Origin: Hyphomicrobium sp.
GTDB lineage: Bacteria; Pseudomonadota; Alphaproteobacteria; Rhizobiales; Hyphomicrobiaceae
Direction of reading: 5' to 3'
Assembly: GCA_013141015.1 (NCBI GenBank)
Contig: JABFRT010000003.1
Location: forward strand, 34,683 to 98,682
DNA length: 64,000 bases
How positions within the stretch are numbered: position 1 is the first letter of the stretch; the number at the start of each line of letters is the position of its first letter. The notes under the pieces are model-generated. The model was not told the origin of the DNA. It worked only from the letters and a program-made list of their open reading frames with translations, and searched no databases. This document shows positions 55,554-62,614 of this stretch, in pieces. The translations under genes were made by a program, and so were the position numbers.

Positions 55554-56174
55554 TCAGACTTTGCGCATCTCCAGCGCCATTCGGATCAAGTCTGCAGTCC
55601 GTTCGACCGCAAGTTTGCTCTTCATCAGCGAACACGCATTCGCGATGGTCTTGTAGGCCACGCCGAGTGTTGCTGCGATTTGGGTTAGACTTTTTCCTTC
55701 ACCCAACAGGCGCAGAATCTCCATCTCACGCATGGTCAGACGTTCAAGAAGATCTCCGTCGCCAGAGAATTGCCGGGTTGCAAGATCTGTGGCGATTTCC
55801 CGCTCGATATAGCGTTTACCTTCGGCCACGCGCGTCACAGCGGTCACCAACTCTTCGGCCGACGCGCCTTTAGAGATGTAGCCGCGCGCGCCAGCCTGAA
55901 CGGCTCGCGCCGCGTAAATCGCTTCGGCATGCATACTAAGCATCAGAACTTTGGTTTGCGGGTTCTCCAGCAGCAGGCGCTTTAGCAGTTCAAGACCGCT
56001 GGCTCCGGCAAGACTGATATCGAGAACGACGACATCAGGCGCCTGCTGACGGAACATCGCGAGCGCATCATGGCTGGTCGCCGCCTCCAATATTTCAGCG
56101 TTGGCAATGGCCGACAGCAGCCTTCGCACGCCTTGACGGACAAGCACATGATCGTCGACGAGCAGTATCTTCAT
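55554..56174 (-). CDS. NarL/LuxR-type response regulator (set 2)
   Basis: A 206-residue response regulator paralogous to that at 43777-44394. The receiver has VDDH (residues 6-9), phosphoacceptor Asp52 in VVVLDISLAGASG and Lys in ARGYISKGAS. The LuxR-type helix-turn-helix includes LTMREMEILRLLGEGKSLTQIAATLGV and AYKTIANACSLMKSKL (key parts). The start overlaps the kinase stop by 4 bp (ATGA), so the pair is translationally coupled and in the same operon direction as the set 2 genes. Probable role: control of the xoxF genes in response to the kinase signal. Confidence 0.9.
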   Translation of the reverse strand: MKILLVDDHVLVRQGVRRLLSAIANAEILEAATSHDALAMFRQQAPDVVVLDISLAGASGLELLKRLLLENPQTKVLMLSMHAEAIYAARAVQAGARGYISKGASAEELVTAVTRVAEGKRYIEREIATDLATRQFSGDGDLLERLTMREMEILRLLGEGKSLTQIAATLGVAYKTIANACSLMKSKLAVERTADLIRMALEMRKV

Positions 56175-57532
56175 GGTGTGGAAATACCCCTTTCAGGGGT
56201 CCTCTCGATGTCTGCAATGCAATTTGTGGACGGGAAATCTGCCATCACGATGGTGCCCTTGCCGTCGCTCCGGTTGCGAACCGTAAGCGACCCTTTGCGC
56301 AGGGACACCCGCTCATTCATGCCTGTCAGACCATTGCCGCGCCGCGATGATGCGAGGCCACCGCCGTTATCGGACACCATCACGCGCGTCATGCCTTCAG
56401 GGGAGGTTGCGACGAGAATATCGATTTGTGTTGGACGTCCGTGCCGCACCGCGTTGCTTAAACTCTCTTGCACGACACGATAGACGACCGGATCGAGCTC
56501 CAGGCTCACGCCGTCTTCGGGGAGATCAGCACTAATCGAAAGCTTCGGATGGCGGCTTTTCCAGAACTCGATCAACTGCCGCACAGCAGTCTCCAGCCCC
56601 AGATCCTCAACCGTGCCGTTGCGCAACTGACCGAGAATTTGCAGCACGTGCTTCTGGCTGAGCCCTACCGCTTCGCGTATTGATGCCAAACGCTCGGCAG
56701 CCTCGCCTGTCGCCGTATCTCCCAACGCCTTTTGAACAGCGGCCGCATCGAGCCCAACTGAAAACAGCAACGGGCCGATTTCATCATGGAGATTGCGTGC
56801 GAGTTCGGCACGCTCCTCCTCTTGCACGTTGGTCAACTGCTCTTGCAGCCGGAGGTTATCGCTTTCGGTCGCATCGAGCCGCGCCGCCATTTCGTTGAAA
56901 CCGATGCTGACTTCTTTCAGGTCGCGCGAACCGGTCTCGGCGAGGCGCATCGAAAAATCGCCCTCAGCCACGCGTGACAGGGCGCTGTTGAGATTTGCCA
57001 ACGGCTCCAATTCTCGCCCCAGCGTCCAATAGATCAGCGCATACACCGCACATGCCAGGATACCGAGCACGGACAATCCATACTTGATGTCTTCCCAAAA
57101 CTCCTGCACCTCGTTGCGCGAATCCGTCTCGATTAAAAATGCAGAGAAGTCTCTGAGCCCTTTGGGAACGTCGACCCGCGCCGTCTCAGGCTGCTCCCTC
57201 ATCAAGTCTATGAACCACTCAGGCGCTGGATCCTCGGCCAACGCCAAGCGAGACGCGGCGACGCGTTGCCCACTGCGGTCTAACAGCGTGATCTTCAAAT
57301 GACGTCCGCCGCTAAACCGCTCGATGACTACGCGCATCTGCTGAAAGGGATTGGGCGCGCGCTCAATTTCTTTCACGGCATCAACCAGCACCTGCTCTCC
57401 GACCACGAGGGCCGCGTGCAATTCCTCGCGCACCTGTCCCGCCGCGCGCCAATAGGCCATCGCGGCAGCAACCAGAATGCTCAAGCCCAACACGACGGCA
57501 AGTCTGATAAGCAGGCGTTGGCGAAGCGTCAC
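56171..57532 (-). CDS. Sensor histidine kinase, HisKA_3 type (set 2)
   Basis: A 453-residue kinase with the same plan as the set 1 kinase: membrane helices at about residues 9-28 and 151-171, a periplasmic loop of about 120 residues, HAMP, and the NarX-type dimerisation domain with His249 in ELARNLHDEIGPLLFSVG (key part RNLHDEIG). The ATPase has SNAVRHGRPTQI and DNGGG plus GNGLTGMNERV. The periplasmic loops of the two kinases differ clearly while the cytosolic halves align, so they may sense different signals. It begins 15 bp after the beta-propeller gene, which places it in the set 2 operon. Confidence 0.9.
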   Translation of the reverse strand: MTLRQRLLIRLAVVLGLSILVAAAMAYWRAAGQVREELHAALVVGEQVLVDAVKEIERAPNPFQQMRVVIERFSGGRHLKITLLDRSGQRVAASRLALAEDPAPEWFIDLMREQPETARVDVPKGLRDFSAFLIETDSRNEVQEFWEDIKYGLSVLGILACAVYALIYWTLGRELEPLANLNSALSRVAEGDFSMRLAETGSRDLKEVSIGFNEMAARLDATESDNLRLQEQLTNVQEEERAELARNLHDEIGPLLFSVGLDAAAVQKALGDTATGEAAERLASIREAVGLSQKHVLQILGQLRNGTVEDLGLETAVRQLIEFWKSRHPKLSISADLPEDGVSLELDPVVYRVVQESLSNAVRHGRPTQIDILVATSPEGMTRVMVSDNGGGLASSRRGNGLTGMNERVSLRKGSLTVRNRSDGKGTIVMADFPSTNCIADIERTPERGISTP

Positions 57533-57547
57533 AGCAACTCATCCAAA

Positions 57548-58513
57548 CTACGGTTTAACAACGATGCCCCAAGGCAACCGGCCGACGGGAACGGATTTTT
57601 CCGCCTTCAATGACGCGATATCGACAACCGTGACGTCGTTTGAGAGGCCGTTTGCTGAAATGATCTTCGTGCCGTCTCCATTGAAATCGATATGCCAGGG
57701 CCTTTGGCCGACCAACACATAGTCGAGAATTTTGTACGTCGCGGTATCGACCACTGCGAGCCTATTGGCACGCCCGAGGGCCACAAATGCGCGTTTTCCG
57801 TCGCGCGTGAATTTGACCCCCATCGGCTGGATTAATTCGGGCCGGACACCTGGAATTTCAAATCCGAACTTCAGCTTTACCTTGCGCGTCGCGGAATCGA
57901 TGACTGCAACCGTCCCGCCGACTTCCGCTGTGACCCACACTTCCTTGCCGTCAACATTGTACTCGGCAACGCGAGGCCGCGTATCTACCAATACGTTTGC
58001 AACAACCTTCAGCGTCTTGGTGTCGAGGATGTGCGCCATGCTGGTCGATTCCGACGTTGCCACAACGACGCTATTGTCGGGTGCGACCGCCATTCCTTCG
58101 GGCTCAACGCCGATCTGAATTTCAGCGAGCGCTTTGCCGTCTTCGCGATTGAGTACGGTGACAAGCCCGTCGTCTTCGTTGGCGATGTAGAGGATCTTCC
58201 CGTCTGGGCTGATATCGAGCAGTTCAGGGTCCGGCCCGGACGTCTCATGCTTCCGCGTGATCTCGAACGTCGCCGTATCCATAACTTCCAGACGATTATC
58301 GTCACCGGCGCAGATGAAAAGTTCCTTCATGTCGGGCGATAGCACCATGCCGCGCGGACGCCGGCCAACCGGAACGGTCTTGACCACTTTGAGCGTCTCC
58401 AAATCGAGAACGCTTATCGTGTTGTCCTTTTCGTTGCTGATAAATGCGGTTGCCGCCTGCACTGATGCCGCGGAAGTTACCAGAAGTGCGAGAGCGATAG
58501 CAAAGCGTTGCAT
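57548..58513 (-). CDS. YVTN beta-propeller protein, PQQ-dehydrogenase associated (set 2)
   Basis: A 321-residue periplasmic propeller, close paralogue of the protein at 48898-49872 (shared runs such as DPELLDISPDGKILYIANEDD against DPELLAIDQKGERIYVANEDD). Seven YVTN-type blades and a signal peptide from the ATG at 58513. The frame extends to 58558 and overlaps the previous stop, but the shorter start gives the signal peptide directly. It lies between the substrate-binding protein and the kinase gene. Function unknown; the family goes with PQQ-dependent dehydrogenases. Confidence 0.9.
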   Translation of the reverse strand: MQRFAIALALLVTSAASVQAATAFISNEKDNTISVLDLETLKVVKTVPVGRRPRGMVLSPDMKELFICAGDDNRLEVMDTATFEITRKHETSGPDPELLDISPDGKILYIANEDDGLVTVLNREDGKALAEIQIGVEPEGMAVAPDNSVVVATSESTSMAHILDTKTLKVVANVLVDTRPRVAEYNVDGKEVWVTAEVGGTVAVIDSATRKVKLKFGFEIPGVRPELIQPMGVKFTRDGKRAFVALGRANRLAVVDTATYKILDYVLVGQRPWHIDFNGDGTKIISANGLSNDVTVVDIASLKAEKSVPVGRLPWGIVVKP

Positions 58514-58539
58514 GAATACCGGTCCGGAGGTTGTGGCGC

Positions 58540-59757
58540 TTAATTCTTCAATTTGCATTTTGATTCCGGCTCATCGTAGCCGAGCGTGTCGGTCAAATAT
58601 TTGGGGTGCAAGAAGCCTTCCTGCGGCGAGATCGAAACAAGCGCGCGTGGACCGGCGAGAAGGATTGGCTGCCGGAGCTGCCGGTCCCATGAGCGGAAGT
58701 TGAGGCCCTGAGATTTGAAGCCTGCCACTTCGAATTTTTCCGACATCAGATATGTCCTCAGCGCCGCCAGATCGGTCGATGCGGTCCGCGTCACAGCTTC
58801 GCCGAATGTCCGTACAGCCAGCCAGGCTGAGTAGTCGCGCTCGGTCATGATGCGGCCGGCCCGCTTCTCAAAGCGGTTCTGCATCTGCGTCGCAGCGCTC
58901 TCTTCGTAGGAGCGATGCCATGAGGCGGCGATCAAACCATGTGTGCCGGCGATCGGACGGGGCTCGAATGTGCGGAAAAGAAGGTAGTCGCCAAAACTCT
59001 CCTCAACATCCGCCACAACAATAACATCGTGCTCGCCAAGGTTCTGAGTCAGCAGCGGCATTTGCGTCTGGATTTGTTGATGGCCGGTGTCGGTCCGCCG
59101 TGAGCCGCCCTGATAGGCGTAAGTCTTTTCAGCGACGATCTTCCCGCCGAAGCGCTTGGCCGATCGCCTCAAGGCCGCGGCAAAGTCTTTGTCTTTCGGG
59201 CGCTCACCCGAGATCAACGCCCATTTGTACCACTTCTTCCAAACCAGATACTGGGCCAGCGCATCAGCGCGCATCGCCCAATCGGGTGGAATGTGGAACG
59301 TGTTGCGCCGGCAATTGTCGTGGCGCAGCCCGATATCACTGGACCTGATGTTGAAGATGATCGCGTTCTCCGCCTCAGGCAAATCGGCGACGATCAAAAG
59401 ATCGGCCGGCTCAAGATCTGCGACGATCATGGTGACACCACCGGCCAGTAGCTCGCGAGCTTTGACAGTGATGTCAGCGTCTTCCGCGACGATTGCTTCG
59501 ATCAGCTTGTAGTCGTGGCCGATCAAACGCCCGGTCATGTTGTCTTCAACGATGCCGACGCGCGCGCCTTGCACACCCTTGTCGTCATAGATCTTATCGA
59601 CAAGGGACAGTGGCTCGGCCTCGGCGTAGGACTTCCCGAGGTAGGCGATTTGCGCATGCACGGACGGCACAGAGCCGCCCCCCGCCGGAGCTTCTTCACT
59701 CCGGGCGGGGGTCAGCAAACAAACGACAAGTAGCAGCGCCACAACATGCGCACGCAT
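58540..59757 (-). CDS. Substrate-binding protein, PQQ-dehydrogenase associated (set 2)
   Basis: A 405-residue paralogue of the protein at 49901-51157, with signal peptide MRAHVVALLLVVCLLTPARS from the ATG at 59757. A TTG at 59820 would overlap the cytochrome gene and hide the signal. Shared motifs include RLIGHDYKLIEAIVAEDADI, NCRRNTFHIPPDWAMRADAL and RQPILLAGPRALVSISPQEG. It is a type I periplasmic binding fold whose ligand is unknown. No ABC ATPase or permease is encoded nearby. It sits between the cytochrome c and the beta-propeller genes of set 2. Confidence 0.88.
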   Translation of the reverse strand: MRAHVVALLLVVCLLTPARSEEAPAGGGSVPSVHAQIAYLGKSYAEAEPLSLVDKIYDDKGVQGARVGIVEDNMTGRLIGHDYKLIEAIVAEDADITVKARELLAGGVTMIVADLEPADLLIVADLPEAENAIIFNIRSSDIGLRHDNCRRNTFHIPPDWAMRADALAQYLVWKKWYKWALISGERPKDKDFAAALRRSAKRFGGKIVAEKTYAYQGGSRRTDTGHQQIQTQMPLLTQNLGEHDVIVVADVEESFGDYLLFRTFEPRPIAGTHGLIAASWHRSYEESAATQMQNRFEKRAGRIMTERDYSAWLAVRTFGEAVTRTASTDLAALRTYLMSEKFEVAGFKSQGLNFRSWDRQLRQPILLAGPRALVSISPQEGFLHPKYLTDTLGYDEPESKCKLKN

Positions 59758-59813
59758 CAGCACTTCGCCTATCGCACTCACCACCGGACGCTGACCTGTC
59801 AATCGGGATCTAA

Positions 59814-60515
59814 TCACCAAGCGCGCCGGGTGCCCTTATAGAGCGAGCGGATGAACGTGATGATCTTCCACATTTCATCGTCGGTTTTTACAAGCTCGGC
59901 GAATGCCGGCATCGGACCGACGACGTTTTCGCTGCCCTTGCGCTTCAAGCTGTGGGTCTTCTGCAGGTCCTGGCTTCCGAGCGTGATCAAGCGGAACAGA
60001 ATATCGTCATCGCTGCCATAGACCCAGATATCGTTGGTCAGCGCCGGGCACATGCCACCGCCACCGCCGCCGCCGTGGCAGCCGTTACAGCTGTAGGAGA
60101 AATACAGCTTTTTGCCTTCTTCGATCTTCTCGGCATTGTCGGTGTAGGGATTGCGCATTGTTCCCAGAGGATTGGCGGCAGCCACTTCGGCTGGCTTCTT
60201 GCCAGTGACTTCCGTGATCTTGCGCCCTGCAAGCTGGGCAGCAGCAGCCCTGGCCTTGGCGGCGGCAACCTTGCCGGGATCGTCGCTGGTCAGATCGGGA
60301 TCTTCGGCCACTGGCGCTGCAGCGGCAGCTGGCGCAGCTGGAGTGGCAGCTGCAGGCGCTGCTGGCGTTGCTACAGCTGGTGCCGCGACAGCATCAGCGG
60401 CTGGTGCGGCCGGCTTTGGCTCGTCGGCGGCAAACGCATTCGGAGCTGAAATGAGTGCCAAGGCCCCCAGAAGTCCTGCAAAGCCCAAACCTAACAGTGT
60501 ATTTCGTTGAACCAC
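59814..60515 (-). CDS. Periplasmic cytochrome c, putative electron acceptor of XoxF (XoxG-like)
   Basis: A 233-residue monohaem cytochrome c with a signal peptide (to about residue 29), an Ala/Pro-rich spacer (about 35-70) and a c-type domain. The haem site is CNGCH (Cys143, Cys146, His147), followed by a run of seven glycines and a further cysteine (Cys156). The distal ligand is probably Met202 in GPMPAF. By position it is the electron acceptor of the set 2 XoxF. The GTG start is preceded by AAGGAA. Set 1 has no such gene, so this cytochrome may serve both dehydrogenases. The family resembles methanol-metabolism cytochromes. Confidence 0.88.
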   Translation of the reverse strand: MVQRNTLLGLGFAGLLGALALISAPNAFAADEPKPAAPAADAVAAPAVATPAAPAAATPAAPAAAAAPVAEDPDLTSDDPGKVAAAKARAAAAQLAGRKITEVTGKKPAEVAAANPLGTMRNPYTDNAEKIEEGKKLYFSYSCNGCHGGGGGGGMCPALTNDIWVYGSDDDILFRLITLGSQDLQKTHSLKRKGSENVVGPMPAFAELVKTDDEMWKIITFIRSLYKGTRRAW

Positions 60516-60654
60516 GTGTTGTTCCTTCCCTTCGTCTTCATTCTTACGTTTCAGGAGCTTCTGAATTGCCGCCTTCTCACGGACAGCCTTAGACTTCTAA
60601 CGGGTTTTTCCTCGCCTGATTTTCCCAAAAATCATTCGCCACTTATCCCGGCAC

Positions 60655-62481
60655 TCAATTGCTGCCTGCCTGAGTCAACAGACCGAGCAGGCTGACGACG
60701 GCTGCGTTTCCATTGCGTTTGGCAAGATCAACAGCCGTTTCCCCGCCCGGCGTTTTAATCGACGCGTCGGCTCCCGCCTCCGCCAGCAGGCCGACGATCG
60801 GCGCATTGTTGTGCGCCGCAGCGAGGAGCAGCGCCGTGACGCCAGATCCGGCAATCGCATTGACCTTGGCGCCTTTGTCGATCAAGGCCTTGGCGACCTC
60901 GACTTGGCCCGGATCGAGTGGATTGAGTTTCTCAACGCGTGTCGTGCCGGCACCGAGAGACAAAACCCGCGCCTCCTTACCCGCTGTCAGCATCAGTGGC
61001 GTCAGTTTGGCGTCTCCAACCGCTACTTCCACATTGGCGCCAGCCTCGATCAGCGCCATCGCGGCCTTGTATTTGTCTTCGATGATTGCCAGCGCCAGCG
61101 GGGTAAAGCCCGTCTTCGTCAAAGCCTCGACATTGGCTCCACGCGATGCGAGTGCCTTCACGGATGCAGGATGATCACGCAGAACCGCATGATGAAGTGC
61201 GCTGAAGCCATCGCTATCCAAAACGTTGGGATCAGCCTTGTAGGCGAGCAGCGCCGAAATGAGTTCCGCGCGGCGGTGCCGGGCCGCACTGTGTAAGGCT
61301 GTGTAGCCCTGCGCGTCGAGCTTATTGACGTCGGCGCCCTTCTCGATCAGGAAGGCGATCCGCGCGACGTCGCCGCCGAGAACGGCATTCGACAATTCCT
61401 GATTGATGTCGGCACCGTCCGCAAGCCAGGCCTTCAAACGGTCCTTGGTGACCTTCTGATCGGCGGCGATTGGGCCAGAACCCGCACCATCACTGGCTTC
61501 AACGGGCTTGGTATAGATTCCGTGAGACGGCAGATCGCCCGGTACATAGCATTTGCTGCATTGAACAAGCGGCACGCCGTAGTCCTGCAATATCTTGGCG
61601 ATCTCTGTTTTCTTAGCTTCAAGCGCCAGATCGAACTTATACTTTAACACCCAATCGATTTTGCGCAGAGCAATCGCCAGATCGAACTCAAGTGGAATTT
61701 CGTCTTCCCACATATTGACCGGCTGCACGACGATTGGTGCGCCCTTCATTTTCTGCTGCCAACCGGCAAACGGGCCCCAAACGCCGGCAACGTCGAGCTC
61801 GCCCTTGATGACTTTATCGACTTGTATCCACGGCTGGTTCTCAGGATTGAGGTCGGCGTTGTGGCTGAGAACGTGAAGGGAAACGTTGTTGCGGATCCCC
61901 CGCTTGGCCAACGCGGTTCGCAAGCCCGACGTTTGAAAGGTTCCGATCTTCAGCTCTTTGAGTTTCGGATCGTCGAGGCTCTTGATGTCGATGCCTTTGT
62001 CATTGCGATAGGCGAGCACATAGGTGGTGCGATAAATCGGCTCGGTTGTCAGCACCCGCTCGAAACCGACAGGCAAATCAAGCAGCACATCGCAGTCACC
62101 GGTTTCGAACGTCTGCCGCGTGATGCCGCGCTCGAGATAGGGGCGCCAGAAATAGGTAACCGTCGTGCCCATTTCGGCGGCGAGCATTTCAATGATCTTG
62201 TTCTGGTATCCGGCGCGATTGATATCGGACAATGGCAAGTTGCCAGGATCGCCGCAGACCCGCATACCAGACAACGTTTTGGCCAACGCCGCCTTCTTGA
62301 GCGCTGTGTGGTCGGCGGCTGTCAAAGGAATTTGCGCTTCAAGCCTCGCGAGTGCTGCTTCAAGGCGCGCGCGATCAGGAGGCGGTGATGGCGGTTCCGC
62401 ACACACAGGGGCCGCGCCTGCAATCAGAAACGTAAGTAACCCCAACGCGGAAACCACCGAGCCACGCAATGCTACAAGCAT
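60655..62481 (-). CDS. XoxJ-like periplasmic binding protein fused to ankyrin repeats (set 2)
   Basis: A 608-residue paralogue of the set 1 fusion. The N-terminal half has the XoxJ/PBP parts VCGDPGNLPLSD, YFWRPYLERGITRQTF, WGPFAGWQ and a CSKC pair (Cys308/Cys311) before YVPGDLPSHG. From about residue 365, about seven ankyrin repeats follow (TALHSAARHRRAELI, SALHHAVLRDHPASV, TALLLAAAHNNAPIV). A signal peptide predicts export. Both copies keep the fusion and the cysteine pair, so neither is a chance read-through. Set 2 gene order is xoxF2, this gene, cytochrome c. Confidence 0.88.
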   Translation of the reverse strand: MLVALRGSVVSALGLLTFLIAGAAPVCAEPPSPPPDRARLEAALARLEAQIPLTAADHTALKKAALAKTLSGMRVCGDPGNLPLSDINRAGYQNKIIEMLAAEMGTTVTYFWRPYLERGITRQTFETGDCDVLLDLPVGFERVLTTEPIYRTTYVLAYRNDKGIDIKSLDDPKLKELKIGTFQTSGLRTALAKRGIRNNVSLHVLSHNADLNPENQPWIQVDKVIKGELDVAGVWGPFAGWQQKMKGAPIVVQPVNMWEDEIPLEFDLAIALRKIDWVLKYKFDLALEAKKTEIAKILQDYGVPLVQCSKCYVPGDLPSHGIYTKPVEASDGAGSGPIAADQKVTKDRLKAWLADGADINQELSNAVLGGDVARIAFLIEKGADVNKLDAQGYTALHSAARHRRAELISALLAYKADPNVLDSDGFSALHHAVLRDHPASVKALASRGANVEALTKTGFTPLALAIIEDKYKAAMALIEAGANVEVAVGDAKLTPLMLTAGKEARVLSLGAGTTRVEKLNPLDPGQVEVAKALIDKGAKVNAIAGSGVTALLLAAAHNNAPIVGLLAEAGADASIKTPGGETAVDLAKRNGNAAVVSLLGLLTQAGSN

Positions 62482-62557
62482 TTTTAAATCCGGTTTTTTG
62501 GCGCCGCGCTTTCAGAATATGGGGCGCCGTTGCGTTGCTGTTGGATATTTGTCCAAA

Positions 62558-62589
62558 ATGGCGCCCGGCACTGTTGCACCGGGCGCCAT
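62558..62589 (-). terminator. Strong hairpin between xoxF2 and the XoxJ-like gene
   Basis: ATGGCGCCCGG and CCGGGCGCCAT form a perfect 11-bp stem around a 10-nt loop; on the minus strand TTTT follows. It starts 26 bp after the xoxF2 stop. The arm sequence is shared with the hairpin after xoxF1. A TTGGA-N6-TCCAA inverted repeat (62541-62556) lies next to it. Confidence 0.75.
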
Positions 62590-62614
62590 CAATTTGTGCT
62601 ATTCGCGCCGCGGC

